In this document: one piece after another, positions 41,963-51,333 of the stretch | Layout of the letters: each line of letters starts with the position of its first letter | Numbering within the stretch: the first letter of the stretch is position 1 | Source: Ostreiculturibacter nitratireducens | Lineage (GTDB): Bacteria > Pseudomonadota > Alphaproteobacteria > Rhodobacterales > Rhodobacteraceae | Reading direction: 5' to 3' | Length of the DNA stretch: 64,000 bases | Assembly (NCBI RefSeq): GCF_032670585.1 | Contig: NZ_JAVQHL010000005.1 | Span: 1 to 64,000, forward strand | Notes under the pieces: generated by a model | The model's input: the letters and a program-made list of their open reading frames with translations, nothing else | What the model was told of the DNA's origin: nothing | Databases searched by the model: none | Program-made: the position numbers and the translations under genes

Positions 41963-44368
41963 TCAGTGCGCGGTTGCGCCGGTCCCCTGGTCGCCTGCGC
42001 CCATCGCGGAACGCGCAGCCTCTTCGGCCTCCTCGTCCCATTCGATCGGCTGCGGCTCGTGCACGAGCGCGTGCTTCAGGACATCGCGGACATGGGACAC
42101 CGGGATGATCGTCAGACCCGACTTCACGTTGTCCGGGATCTCCGGCAGGTCCTTGGCGTTCTCCTCGGGGATCAGGACCGTCTTGATCCCGCCCCGAAGC
42201 GCGGCGAGCAGTTTCTCCTTCAACCCGCCAATCGCCAGGACGTTCCCGCGCAGTGTCACTTCGCCCGTCATGGCGATGTCCTTGCGGACCGGGATCTGCG
42301 TCAGCACCGACACGATCGAGGTCACCATCGCCACGCCGGCAGAGGGCCCGTCCTTGGGCGTCGCCCCCTCGGGAACGTGAACGTGGATGTCGATCTTGTC
42401 GAACTTCGGCGGCTTCACCCCGATCTGCGGCGCGATGGAGCGCACGAAGGACGACGCGGCGTCGATCGATTCCTTCATCACGTCGCCGAGCTTGCCGGTG
42501 GTCTTCATCCGGCCCTTGCCCGGGAGTTTCAGCGCCTCGATCGACAGAAGATCGCCGCCGACCTGGGTCCAGGCGAGGCCCGTGACCACGCCGACCTGGT
42601 CCTCCTTCTCGGCCAGACCGTAACGGAACCGCTTCACGCCGAGGAACTCCTCGAGATTCGCCGGCGTGACCTCGACCTTGTCGGCATCCTTGCGGATGAT
42701 CCTGGTCAGGGCCTTCCGACCGATCTTGGCGATCTCGCGCTCGAGATTCCGTACGCCCGCCTCGCGGGTATAGGTGCGGATCACTTCCAGAAGCGCCTCG
42801 TCCGTGATCTTGAACTCGCCCTTCTTCAGGCCGTGGTTCTTGATCTGCTTCGGAATGAGATGCTGCTTGGCGATCTCGCGCTTCTCGTCCTCGGTGTAGC
42901 CCGCCAGCGGAATGATCTCCATCCGGTCCAGAAGCGGGCCGGGCATGTTGTAGGAGTTCGCCGTGGTCAGGAACATCACGTTCGAGAGGTCGTATTCCAC
43001 CTCGAGGTAGTGATCGACGAAGGTCGAGTTCTGTTCGGGGTCCAGCACCTCCAGCATCGCCGAGGCCGGGTCGCCACGGAAGTCCTGACCCATCTTGTCG
43101 ATTTCATCGAGAAGGATGAGCGGGTTCGTGGTCTTGGCCTTCTTCAGCGCCTGGATGATCTTGCCCGGCATCGAGCCGATATAGGTCCGCCGGTGGCCGC
43201 GGATCTCCGACTCGTCCCGGACACCGCCGAGCGAGATGCGGATGAACTCGCGGCCCGTCGCCTTCGCGACCGACTTGCCGAGAGAGGTCTTGCCGACGCC
43301 CGGAGGCCCGACGAGGCACAGGATCGGCCCCTTGAGCTTCGCGGAACGCTGCTGCACCGCGAGATACTCGACGATCCGCTCCTTGACCTTCTCGAGACCG
43401 TAATGGTCGTCGTCCAGAACCTTCTGCGCGAGGCGCAGGTCCTTCTTGACGCGGGATTTCACGCCCCACGGGATCGACAGGAGCCAGTCGAGGTAATTGC
43501 GAACCACGGTGGCCTCGGCCGACATCGGCGACATGGACTTGAGCTTCTTCAGCTCCGCCTCCGCCTTTTCGCGGGCTTCCTTGGAAAACTTGGTCTTCTG
43601 GATCCGTTCGGCCAGCTCGTTGATCTCGTTCTGGCCGTCCTCGCCGTCGCCGAGTTCCTTCTGAATGGCCTTCATCTGCTCATTCAGATAATACTCGCGC
43701 TGCGTCCGCTCCATCTGCGTCTTGACGCGCGACTTGATCTTCTTCTCGACCTGCAGGACGGACATTTCCCCCTGCATCAGGCCATAGACCTTTTCCAGCC
43801 GCTCGCCGATGTCGAGCGTCTCGAGGAGGTCCTGCTTCTGGGCCACGTCGATTCCGAGGTGCCCGGCCACGAGGTCGGCGAGCTTCGCCGGCTCCTTCGT
43901 GTCCGCTACGGCGGCAAGTGCCTCCTCCGGGATGTTCTTCTTGATCTTGGCGTAGCGCTCGAACTCTTCCGCGACCGACCGGATCAGCGCGGCGACCGTG
44001 TCCTGGTCGCCCGGCATCTCGGTCAGGAGTTCGGCCGTCGCCTCGAAGAATGCCTCGTTCGGCAAAAAGTCAACGATGCGCACCCGCGCCTTGCCTTCGA
44101 CGAGCACCTTCACGGTGCCGTCGGGCAGCTTCAGAAGCTGAAGCACGTTGGCCAGAACACCCGCCTTGTAGATGCCCTTCGCGTCGGGCTCGTCCTGGGT
44201 CGGATCGATCTGCGAGGAAAGGAGGATCTGCTTGTCATCCTGCATCACCTCTTCGAGCGCCCGCACGGATTTCTCGCGGCCGACGAAGAGCGGCACGATC
44301 ATGTGGGGGAACACCACGATGTCGCGCAAGGGCAGGACGGGGTAGCTCGGATTCAGCGGTTCTTGCAT
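41963..44368 (-). CDS. lon: ATP-dependent protease La
   Basis: This 801-residue cytoplasmic AAA+ serine protease degrades abnormal and regulatory proteins. The N-terminal substrate domain (starting YPVLPLRDIVVFPHMIVPLF) is followed by a coiled-coil region, the ATPase with Walker A GPPGVGKTS and Walker B ILLDEIDKMG, and the protease domain with catalytic Ser in PKDGPSAGVAM and Lys in GGLKEKLLAA. Length matches bacterial Lon. The ATG at 44368 follows AAGGAAC; an ORF extending 68 codons further upstream includes the heat-shock promoter and is not the real start. Confidence 0.97.
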   Translation of the reverse strand: MQEPLNPSYPVLPLRDIVVFPHMIVPLFVGREKSVRALEEVMQDDKQILLSSQIDPTQDEPDAKGIYKAGVLANVLQLLKLPDGTVKVLVEGKARVRIVDFLPNEAFFEATAELLTEMPGDQDTVAALIRSVAEEFERYAKIKKNIPEEALAAVADTKEPAKLADLVAGHLGIDVAQKQDLLETLDIGERLEKVYGLMQGEMSVLQVEKKIKSRVKTQMERTQREYYLNEQMKAIQKELGDGEDGQNEINELAERIQKTKFSKEAREKAEAELKKLKSMSPMSAEATVVRNYLDWLLSIPWGVKSRVKKDLRLAQKVLDDDHYGLEKVKERIVEYLAVQQRSAKLKGPILCLVGPPGVGKTSLGKSVAKATGREFIRISLGGVRDESEIRGHRRTYIGSMPGKIIQALKKAKTTNPLILLDEIDKMGQDFRGDPASAMLEVLDPEQNSTFVDHYLEVEYDLSNVMFLTTANSYNMPGPLLDRMEIIPLAGYTEDEKREIAKQHLIPKQIKNHGLKKGEFKITDEALLEVIRTYTREAGVRNLEREIAKIGRKALTRIIRKDADKVEVTPANLEEFLGVKRFRYGLAEKEDQVGVVTGLAWTQVGGDLLSIEALKLPGKGRMKTTGKLGDVMKESIDAASSFVRSIAPQIGVKPPKFDKIDIHVHVPEGATPKDGPSAGVAMVTSIVSVLTQIPVRKDIAMTGEVTLRGNVLAIGGLKEKLLAALRGGIKTVLIPEENAKDLPEIPDNVKSGLTIIPVSHVRDVLKHALVHEPQPIEWDEEAEEAARSAMGAGDQGTGATAH

Positions 44369-44437
44369 GTTTGTTCCTTCATGTCGCGGGAAGGGTCTGG
44401 CCCCGGACGGCGGCGTCCGCCCTCCCCCGATATCGCA

Positions 44438-44468
44438 ATAACTGGGGCGTCGGAGGTCGGGTTTCAAC
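44438..44468 (-). promoter_or_regulatory. candidate heat-shock (sigma-32) promoter of lon
   Basis: On the minus strand GTTGAAA, a 14-bp spacer and CCCCAGTTAT match the sigma-32 pattern CTTGAAA-N13/14-CCCCATNT. This would give lon a 5' leader of about 60-70 nt. Confidence 0.6.
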
Positions 44469-44695
44469 CACATCGGCCTCTGCGCGTTAACGGAAGCATG
44501 ACTCGACCGACCGGCAGGCGCAAGGCGGATCGGCGCAAGCGGCAGGGCCTCGCCACTGCCTTGCGAGGCCACCGAGATGTGAGCCCTTTGCGCAACGCCG
44601 TCGCGCGGACTGTTTTACAGATGCTTGCGTCATCGGGCGGTCGATGAGAGCCTTTTCTCACTTGGGGATCGACCAAGCCGAAGAGAGGCGGCCTG
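44469..44695. other. intergenic region between lon and the Hint-domain gene
   Basis: Apart from the lon promoter next to it, I see no gene. A TTTTCTC stretch shortly before 44696 and AGAGAGG as ribosome site belong to the Hint gene; its promoter is presumably here. Confidence 0.4.
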
Positions 44696-45778
44696 ATGGC
44701 ATCGATATCCTTTTACGCGCGGGTCGACAGCGAGACGGCCAAGAACGGCACGATCAACGTCCAGCCCACGAGCACGTATCCCACGACGGAACTGACGTTC
44801 ACGTCGGGAGACGGTGGCGATCTTGCCCTCGACTTCAACGACGGCGGCATAGACCCCGACACGCAGGTCATCATCGATGGTGTGACTTACGACTTCACCG
44901 TGGTCATGCAGGGCTACCTGCCGACGTTAGGACCCGGGGCGAACGGACTCGACGATGTCAACGGCGAGGATCTGCGCGGCGAGCGGGTGATCGTGATCGA
45001 AGTCGCGGGAGTGCGCTACTTCTTCCTGCCCGACGCGGGCTTGACGCTGGACACGATGGACGCCTTCCCGCAAGGCGGCCAGCCTCTCGACAGCGTCACC
45101 ACGGTCGGTCCTCTCATCATCTGTTTCGTCGCTGGCACGATGATCCTTACCCCGGAGGGCGAGCGTCCGGTCGAAGACCTGAGCGCGGGGGACCTTGTCC
45201 TGAATGCGCGGGGCGAACCGGTCCGGCTTCTCTGGAACGGACGGAGGCGGGTCATGCCGGACGAATTCGGCCGCCATCCGCAACTCCGCCCGGTCAGGAT
45301 CCCGCAAGATCATTTCGGCGCGGGAAAGCCCGGGCGTCCGCTTCTCGTCTCGCCCCAGCACCGGGTCTGGATCGAGGGCTGGGCGGTGGAGCTTCTGATT
45401 GGCGCGGAGGCGGCGCTGGTGCCAGCCATTCACCTCGTCGACGGCGATGTGCGGCAAGTCGGCGGCGATGAGGCGGTCGTTTACCACCACCTGCTGTTCG
45501 AGGAGCACGAGATCGTCGTCTCGAACGGCCTTCCGACCGAAAGCCTTCAACCGACGCTCGACAATGTGCAGGGCAGCGACCCGGCGGCGCGGGCCGAACT
45601 CGATCTCATCTTCCCGGAGGGGATCCCCTACGATCTGGCCACCCGTTCCGCGGCGGCCCCGTCCCTCAAGTCGCATGAAAGCCGGCTCGTGGCACGGCCG
45701 ACGCTCTGGCGGAAACAGAAATCCGCCCACGGCGCAAACCGTGAGCGGACGTCTTCGACGATGGGCAGGCAGGTTTAG
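44696..45778 (+). CDS. Hint-domain protein (copy 1)
   Basis: This 360-residue protein has an N-terminal beta-rich region (about 1-135) and a Hint module starting at Cys143 in CFVAGTMILTPEGERPVEDL with the second-half block LLVSPQHRVWIEG and EHEIVVSNGLPTESLQP. The Cys at the start and the internal TxxH-like QHR belong to the hedgehog/intein fold that performs self-cleavage. It has no N-terminal signal peptide, so any secretion would be type I or by an unknown route. The C-terminal 40 residues are basic. Its 3' end overlaps the end of a related minus-strand gene. Confidence 0.85.
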   Translation: MASISFYARVDSETAKNGTINVQPTSTYPTTELTFTSGDGGDLALDFNDGGIDPDTQVIIDGVTYDFTVVMQGYLPTLGPGANGLDDVNGEDLRGERVIVIEVAGVRYFFLPDAGLTLDTMDAFPQGGQPLDSVTTVGPLIICFVAGTMILTPEGERPVEDLSAGDLVLNARGEPVRLLWNGRRRVMPDEFGRHPQLRPVRIPQDHFGAGKPGRPLLVSPQHRVWIEGWAVELLIGAEAALVPAIHLVDGDVRQVGGDEAVVYHHLLFEEHEIVVSNGLPTESLQPTLDNVQGSDPAARAELDLIFPEGIPYDLATRSAAAPSLKSHESRLVARPTLWRKQKSAHGANRERTSSTMGRQV

Positions 45779-46842
45779 GCGACCGCGGCCAGCGTCCCGG
45801 AAGAAGTGCCGAGTGCCGTACCTTCGGGCGCGGCGCCGTCCCGGATAGCTTTCGCCAGGAGCATCGCCTCGCCCGCCTTCAGCGCACGCAGCGCGTCCTT
45901 GCGCGAAAGCATCTCCGTCATGCCGAGCGCCTGGAGCGTCTTTTCCAGAAGCTCACGGTTCTCACCCGTCATCGCCTCGATCATGCGGCGGGCGGGCTGG
46001 AAGCTTTCCGTGGCGAGGCCGTTCGACACGAGGATCTCGTGATCCTCTAGAAGGAGGTGGTAGTAGGTCACGTCGGCATCGGCCGTGACGACCTCGGCCA
46101 GCGCGCCGACGAGATGCCTGGCGGTTGCCAGAACGCGTTCCTCGCCGAACAGCAATTCGGCCTTCGGACCTTCAAGCACGATCCGGTGCTGGGGCGACAC
46201 GTCGAGATCGGTCGACGGGCAGCTAGGCGCGATCGCGCCGGCCGTGATGCGGATCGGCCGGAGGTCCGGATGCGCGCGCAGTTCCGCGGCGGGAATTTCG
46301 CTGCGCCCGACCCACAGAAGCTGCTTCGCCTCGCCCCGGTCGTTCAGCAGGAAGTCACCGGCGACGAGCGTCTCAACCTTGCGATTGCCCGAAGGGGTGG
46401 CGATTTCTGTGCCGGCGCAGAAGCAGGGGTATGTAGGGGGCGGCGTCTGGGTGATGCCCGTCAGCTTGATGTTGCCGTTGGCCATGCTGTCCAACAGTCC
46501 GACCGTAACGAACGGATCACGGACGAAGAAAAGGATGGTCCCGTCAGCGAGCACGATCTTGATGACCTGCTTGCCCCAGAGTGCCGACGGCACCTTGGTG
46601 TCGCCGACCGTGAAGCTCCCCACGACGGTATAGGTGAAAGATTGCGCAGCCCCCCCTCCCACGCTCACCAAGGTGTTCGGATCGGGAAGCCCGCCGTTGG
46701 AATCGAGCCTGAGATCGCCGTCCGGACCGTTGGATACGAACTGAATCGTGGTTGCGGGGGCAGTCTGCCCGTTAAGCACCAATTCGTTCGCGGCCGCAGT
46801 TGCGCTCGTCTCGCGCGCCGCATAAACCTCCGATACCGCCAT
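45775..46842 (-). CDS. Hint-domain protein (copy 2)
   Basis: This 355-residue paralogue has the same layout: a beta-rich N-terminal region (DGDLRLDSNGGLPDPNTLVS parallels copy 1) and a Hint module starting CFCAGTEIATPSGNRKVETL at Cys140, with DVSPQHRIVLEG and DHEILVSNGLATESFQP. After the Hint module it carries a longer helical tail of about 75 residues ending in LAAVA. The two genes are convergent and overlap by 4 nt at their stops. The ATG at 46842 begins the family-like N-terminus. Confidence 0.85.
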   Translation of the reverse strand: MAVSEVYAARETSATAAANELVLNGQTAPATTIQFVSNGPDGDLRLDSNGGLPDPNTLVSVGGGAAQSFTYTVVGSFTVGDTKVPSALWGKQVIKIVLADGTILFFVRDPFVTVGLLDSMANGNIKLTGITQTPPPTYPCFCAGTEIATPSGNRKVETLVAGDFLLNDRGEAKQLLWVGRSEIPAAELRAHPDLRPIRITAGAIAPSCPSTDLDVSPQHRIVLEGPKAELLFGEERVLATARHLVGALAEVVTADADVTYYHLLLEDHEILVSNGLATESFQPARRMIEAMTGENRELLEKTLQALGMTEMLSRKDALRALKAGEAMLLAKAIRDGAAPEGTALGTSSGTLAAVA

Positions 46843-46976
46843 TCCAATCTCCCCGAAAATCCGCTTTCGAACGAAAGTCTTGTAGGATGCTTACAAAGGC
46901 TTTTGCCCTCCGGCAATTCCTCAAGCTGGAAACAATAGATTTTTCTGTATTTTACCCGAATGCCGTGGCGTCCCGC

Positions 46977-48107
46977 CTACAGGGGCGGCACGTCGCCCTC
47001 TTCGCGCATCGCGTGGAACTCCGTCTGGAAGGCCGCGAACCGGCCTTCAGCGATGGCGCCGCGCATTCCCTCCATCAGTTCCTGGTAGTAGTGCAGGTTG
47101 TGCCAAGTCAGGAGCATGGAGGATATGATCTCCCCCGCTCGGAACACGTGGTGCAGGTAGGCGCGGGAATAGCTGCGGCAAGCCGGACAGCTGCAATCCT
47201 CGTCGAGCGGCCTCGGATCGTCCATGTGCCGCGCATTCTTGATGTTGACGACGCCGCGGCGGGTAAAGGCCTGGCCGGTCCGCCCGGAGCGCGAGGGCAG
47301 AACGCAGTCCATCATGTCGATGCCGCGCGCGACGGCGCCCACGATGTCGTCGGGCTTGCCCACGCCCATCAGGTAGCGCGGCCTGTCCTCCGGCAGCATG
47401 TCCGGTGCGTAGTCGAGCACGCCGAACATCGCTTCCTGCCCCTCGCCCACGGCGAGCCCGCCGACCGCGTAGCCGTCGAAGCCGATCTCGCGCAACTTCT
47501 CGGCGCTTTCGGCGCGGAGTTCCTCCGTCACGCCGCCCTGCTGGATACCGAACAGAGCGTGGCCCGGCCGGTCGCCGAACGCGTCGCGCGACCTCTGCGC
47601 CCAGCGCATGGACAGGCGCATGCTTTCCGCGACCTTCTCGACGGAGGCAGGCAGCGCCGGGCATTCGTCGAAGGCCATCACGATGTCGGAGCCGAGGAGC
47701 CGCTGGATCTCCATCGAGCGTTCAGGCGTCAGCATGTGCTTCGAGCCGTCTATGTGGCTCGAGAACCGCACACCCTCTTCATTCAGCTTCCGGAGCGCGG
47801 CGAGGCTCATCACCTGGAACCCGCCGGAGTCCGTCAGGATCGGGCGTTCCCAGTTCATGAACCTGTGCAGCCCGCCGAGCCTGTCGATCCGCTCCGCCGT
47901 GGGGCGCAGCATCAGGTGATAGGTGTTCCCGAGGATGATGTCCGCGCCCGTCGCCCGCACGTTTTCGGGCAACATCGCCTTCACCGTTCCGGCCGTTCCC
48001 ACGGGCATGAAGGCGGGCGTGCGGATCTCGCCCCTCGGGGTGGAAATCACGCCGGTGCGCGCCTTTCCGTCCGTGGCATTCAGTGTGAAGGAGAATTTCG
48101 CGCTCAT
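46977..48107 (-). CDS. tgt: queuine tRNA-ribosyltransferase
   Basis: This 376-residue enzyme exchanges guanine-34 for preQ1/queuine precursor in GUN-anticodon tRNAs. Motifs are ILTDSGGFQVMSLA (active-site Asp region), the second catalytic Asp in DMMDCVLPSRSGRTG, and the zinc site CSCPACRSYSRAYLHH. Length matches bacterial Tgt. Single gene, divergent from sufT. No other queuosine genes are in the window. Confidence 0.96.
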   Translation of the reverse strand: MSAKFSFTLNATDGKARTGVISTPRGEIRTPAFMPVGTAGTVKAMLPENVRATGADIILGNTYHLMLRPTAERIDRLGGLHRFMNWERPILTDSGGFQVMSLAALRKLNEEGVRFSSHIDGSKHMLTPERSMEIQRLLGSDIVMAFDECPALPASVEKVAESMRLSMRWAQRSRDAFGDRPGHALFGIQQGGVTEELRAESAEKLREIGFDGYAVGGLAVGEGQEAMFGVLDYAPDMLPEDRPRYLMGVGKPDDIVGAVARGIDMMDCVLPSRSGRTGQAFTRRGVVNIKNARHMDDPRPLDEDCSCPACRSYSRAYLHHVFRAGEIISSMLLTWHNLHYYQELMEGMRGAIAEGRFAAFQTEFHAMREEGDVPPL

Positions 48108-48195
48108 GGCCCGCCTCTTTTCCGCCTGGCGCGGCCTTGCCTATATCGCGGAAGCCCGTCTGTCACGACCCGATCGCGCGGGCCCTGCGCGGACT

Positions 48196-48225
48196 TTACG
48201 GCCCGCGTTGCATTCCCTATATAAT
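48196..48225 (+). promoter_or_regulatory. candidate sigma-70 promoter upstream of sufT
   Basis: A perfect -10 box TATAAT at 48220-48225 is preceded at 18 bp by TTACGG. The start codon of sufT is 34 nt downstream of the -10 box. Confidence 0.5.
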
Positions 48226-48258
48226 CGCTCAACAACCGCGCGATAGGCTGAGAGATCG

Positions 48259-48624
48259 ATGACCGCCGAAAACCCGGGCCCCGTCGAGGGCACTCCGCTG
48301 ATCAAGCCCTCCACCACGGATCACCCGCTTTACGAAAGCGTGGTGGAAGCCTGCCGCTCCGTCTACGACCCCGAAATCCCGGTCAATATCTTCGACCTCG
48401 GCCTCGTCTACACGATCGAGATCTCGCCCGAAAACGAGGTGGAGATCACGATGACGCTCACGGCGCCGGGCTGCCCCGTGGCCGGCGAGATGCCAGGTTG
48501 GGTCGCGGATGCGGTGGAGCCCCTTCCCGGCGTGAAGCAGGTCGACGTGCGTCTGACCTGGGAACCGCAGTGGGGCATGGATATGATGTCTGACGAGGCG
48601 CGCCTCGAACTCGGTTTCATGTGA
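48259..48624 (+). CDS. sufT: SufT-like Fe-S assembly protein (MIP18/DUF59 family)
   Basis: This 121-residue protein has the DUF59 core: VYDPEIPVNIFDLGLVYTIE, then MTLTAPGCPVAGEMP with the conserved Cys, and VDVRLTWEPQWGMDMMSDEAR. It helps in maturation of iron-sulfur proteins. The following genes (a membrane-anchored coiled-coil protein and an IscA-like carrier) are spaced 10 and 13 nt apart, so the three form one operon. The rest of the suf operon is not in the window. Confidence 0.9.
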   Translation: MTAENPGPVEGTPLIKPSTTDHPLYESVVEACRSVYDPEIPVNIFDLGLVYTIEISPENEVEITMTLTAPGCPVAGEMPGWVADAVEPLPGVKQVDVRLTWEPQWGMDMMSDEARLELGFM

Positions 48625-48634
48625 GGTTTCAGGA

Positions 48635-49093
48635 ATGGCCAACATCTTCACGAACTTCGTCGCGCGGGTTTCGGTCTCTGCCATCGTCGGCGCCGCCGTT
48701 GGCGCGGCGGTGGTGACATATGCCCGCAACCCATCGGTGGAGGCGCTGAGCACGGACAGCGCGGCCATCGTTGAACGCCTCGCCGAGATGGAAACGGCGG
48801 CGTCGGAGAACCAGGCGGCGATCCTCGCGAAGCTTGACGAAACCGCGGCCAGCCTCGCCGCGCTTCAGGACTCCGTGGCCCAGTCCGCTGTCACCGCCGA
48901 AGCGCAGGCCGAGACGGCCGCCGCGACGCAGGCGCGCATCGCCGAGGCGGTCGCCGCGATCGAGGAACTCCGCGCGACCGTCGCCTCCCATGAGGCTCCG
49001 ACGGAACCCACTCAGGCGGCCGCGGCCACGGTCGATCTCACCCCCGTCCTCGATGCGCTCGCGCGTATCGAGGCGGGCATGACCCAGCAGTAA
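48635..49093 (+). CDS. membrane-anchored coiled-coil hypothetical protein
   Basis: This 152-residue protein has a single N-terminal TM segment (about residues 9-30) followed by an Ala/Glu/Thr-rich helical region, probably a long coiled coil (AIVERLAEMETAASENQAAI, AEAVAAIEELRAT) facing the periplasm. No family recognised. It lies between sufT and an IscA-like gene with very short spacings, suggesting a link to Fe-S assembly or simply shared expression. Confidence 0.7.
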   Translation: MANIFTNFVARVSVSAIVGAAVGAAVVTYARNPSVEALSTDSAAIVERLAEMETAASENQAAILAKLDETAASLAALQDSVAQSAVTAEAQAETAAATQARIAEAVAAIEELRATVASHEAPTEPTQAAAATVDLTPVLDALARIEAGMTQQ

Positions 49094-49106
49094 GGACGCG
49101 AACCCC

Positions 49107-49469
49107 ATGTTCTCCATCCCCGGCAAGCAGGCGGTAACGCTCACGCCCGCAGCGGTCAGGCAGATCGCGCGCCTGATGGAACAGTCGGGCAAGCAGGGCC
49201 TGCGCATCGACGTGCGCAAAGGCGGCTGCGCGGGCATGGAATACGCGATGGACTACGTTGACGAGGTGGACCCCCGCGACGAGGTCGTGGAACAGGACGG
49301 CGCCCGCGTCATGATCGCCCCGATGGCGCAGATGTTCCTCTTCGGGACCGAGATCGACTACCAGACCTCGCTTCTCGAATCCGGGTTCAAGTTCAACAAC
49401 CCGAACGTCGCCGAAGCCTGCGGCTGTGGTGAATCGATCAAGTTCAAGGAGATGCCGGAGAACGGCTGA
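49107..49469 (+). CDS. sufA: HesB/IscA-family iron-sulfur carrier
   Basis: This 120-residue A-type carrier stores and passes on Fe-S clusters. The three cluster cysteines are in RKGGCAGMEYAM and EACGCGESIKF, the spacing of the family. It is the last gene of the sufT operon. It could be SufA or ErpA in function; the symbol is by family and operon context. Confidence 0.88.
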   Translation: MFSIPGKQAVTLTPAAVRQIARLMEQSGKQGLRIDVRKGGCAGMEYAMDYVDEVDPRDEVVEQDGARVMIAPMAQMFLFGTEIDYQTSLLESGFKFNNPNVAEACGCGESIKFKEMPENG

Positions 49470-49553
49470 CCGCTGTCCGGCGACCATTTCGCCCTTTTCC
49501 TGAACCCACCCTCTGACCTAATCTCCGCCTCGTGATGATCGGAGGGACGGACG

Positions 49554-50306
49554 ATGCGGCGCAAACTCGCGGCGGGGAATTGGAAGATGAACGGCACGCG
49601 AGCGAGCCTTGGCGAGATCAAGGCGCTGATCGAATCCTGCCCGGATCCCCATTGCGATGTGCTGATCTGCCCGCCTGCGACGCTTCTCGTCTGGATGGAC
49701 GAGGCGATCGGCCAGGCCGCGATCCGCACCGGCGGACAGGATTGCCACGCTGAGGTCTCAGGAGCCCACACGGGTGACATCTCGGCCGCCATGCTCGCCG
49801 ACGCGGGGGCGACACACGTGATCCTCGGCCATTCCGAACGCCGCACCGACCACGGCGAGACCGATGAGCAGGTCCGCGCCAAGACGCTTGCCGCCCATGC
49901 CGCTGGCCTTGCCGCGATTGTCTGCGTCGGCGAAACGGAGGCCGAGCGCGATGCCGGGCGGACGCTCGACGTGATCGGGGGCCAGCTCGCGGGCTCGCTC
50001 CCCGACAGCGCGCGCGGCGCCGACACGGTCATCGCCTACGAACCCGTCTGGGCGATCGGCACCGGCCGCACACCCACGAATGACCAGATCGCAGAGGTGC
50101 ACGATTTCCTCCGCGCCCAGCTTGCGAAGCGCTTCGGCGCCGAGGGCGAGGCCTTCCGCCTGCTGTACGGTGGTTCCGTGAAACCCTCGAACGCGGCCGA
50201 GATCTTCGCGATTTCCAACGTGGACGGCGCGCTCGTCGGCGGCGCGAGCCTCAAGGCGCAGGATTTCTCCTCCATTATCAAGGCGCTCGACGCCGCTTCC
50301 GCCTGA
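49554..50306 (+). CDS. tpiA: triosephosphate isomerase
   Basis: This 250-residue TIM-barrel enzyme interconverts dihydroxyacetone phosphate and glyceraldehyde-3-phosphate. Catalytic residues: Lys11-region GNWKMNG, His in VILGHSERR, Glu in AYEPVWAIGTG, and the phosphate loop LLYGGSVKPSN. Length is standard. Single gene; the ATG at 49554 is preceded by GGAGGGACG. Confidence 0.96.
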   Translation: MRRKLAAGNWKMNGTRASLGEIKALIESCPDPHCDVLICPPATLLVWMDEAIGQAAIRTGGQDCHAEVSGAHTGDISAAMLADAGATHVILGHSERRTDHGETDEQVRAKTLAAHAAGLAAIVCVGETEAERDAGRTLDVIGGQLAGSLPDSARGADTVIAYEPVWAIGTGRTPTNDQIAEVHDFLRAQLAKRFGAEGEAFRLLYGGSVKPSNAAEIFAISNVDGALVGGASLKAQDFSSIIKALDAASA

Positions 50307-50407
50307 CAATCGCGTCATGCGCCGGTCGCTTCCGGCGCAGCCCAAAGTGCTTTGAGGCGTCATGCTTCGACGTGCCGGGATAGACCCGGCGCTTTCCGGA
50401 ACGATGC

Positions 50408-51331
50408 ATGACCGCCCTCGCCCCCAGCCCCGCACCTGTTTCCGGCCGTGTAACCGCCAACCTCGCCTGCATGCTTTCGATGCTGATCTGGGCATCGGGA
50501 CTTCCGGCCGCCGAACTCCTCATCGGGAAAGTGCCGCCGATGGAACTCACTGCCATCCGCATGGCACTCGCCGCAGTTGTTCTGCTGCCTCTGTGGCTGA
50601 TGGTCGAGGGACCCGCGGTGCTTTTTCGGGCGGACTGGGGGCGCGGCATCCTGATCGGCGGCGTCACGATCGGCTTCGGCGCCTTCCTTCTGGTGATCGG
50701 CCAGGACATGACTGACGCCGTCACCGTGGCCGTGATTGCCGCCAGCATGCCGGTCATCGGTGTGACGATCGAGGTCTTCCTCGATCGCCGCCGGCTCAGC
50801 TCCGCCATCGTTCTCGGCATGTTCCTTAGCCTGGCGGGCGGCGTCATGGCGCTCGATGGCAAGGTCTCGACGGCGGGCCTTGGCCTCGGCGCCGCGCTGT
50901 GCTTCGTCTCCGTCGCAGTTTTCGCGTTGGGCTCGCGCCTGACGGTCACGGCCTTTCCTGAACTCTCGCCTCTCGGCAGGACCACCGTCACCCTGACAGG
51001 TGCCGCCGTCTTGACGGGCCTCGCGGCGCTCGCCCACACCGCCATGGGGAGCAGCGGACCGGACTGGGCGCTTCTGGGATGGCGCGAGGCGGGCGCGCTT
51101 GCGCTTTATGGCGTCGGATCACTCGCCATCAGCCAGGTTCTGTGGATCATGTCCGTCGGCAGCCTTGGCATCGGGCTTGCCTCCCTCCATATAAATGCCA
51201 CGCCGTTCTACGTCATGCTGATCATGGTGGCGGCCGGCGCCGCCTGGAACGGGATGCAGGCCTTCGCCGCCGTGATCGTGGGCGCGGGCGTGCTTGTCGC
51301 CCAGGGGATAATTCCACTTCCCCGGAGTTGA
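50408..51331 (+). CDS. EamA/DMT-family transporter
   Basis: This 307-residue inner-membrane transporter has ten predicted TM helices in two EamA repeats, with SMLIWASGLPAAELLIGKVPPMELTAIRMALAA marking repeat 1 (split here: LIWASGLPA, PPMELTAIRMALAA) and ASLHINATPFYVMLIM repeat 2. Family members export metabolites or amino acids. The P450 gene begins 2 nt after its stop, so the pair is likely co-expressed; an efflux role for the P450 product is possible. Confidence 0.88.
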   Translation: MTALAPSPAPVSGRVTANLACMLSMLIWASGLPAAELLIGKVPPMELTAIRMALAAVVLLPLWLMVEGPAVLFRADWGRGILIGGVTIGFGAFLLVIGQDMTDAVTVAVIAASMPVIGVTIEVFLDRRRLSSAIVLGMFLSLAGGVMALDGKVSTAGLGLGAALCFVSVAVFALGSRLTVTAFPELSPLGRTTVTLTGAAVLTGLAALAHTAMGSSGPDWALLGWREAGALALYGVGSLAISQVLWIMSVGSLGIGLASLHINATPFYVMLIMVAAGAAWNGMQAFAAVIVGAGVLVAQGIIPLPRS

Positions 51332-51333
51332 CG

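Noticed and set aside
41897..44647. 916-residue plus-strand frame
   Set aside because: Antisense shadow of lon; high third-position GC keeps the opposite frame open.
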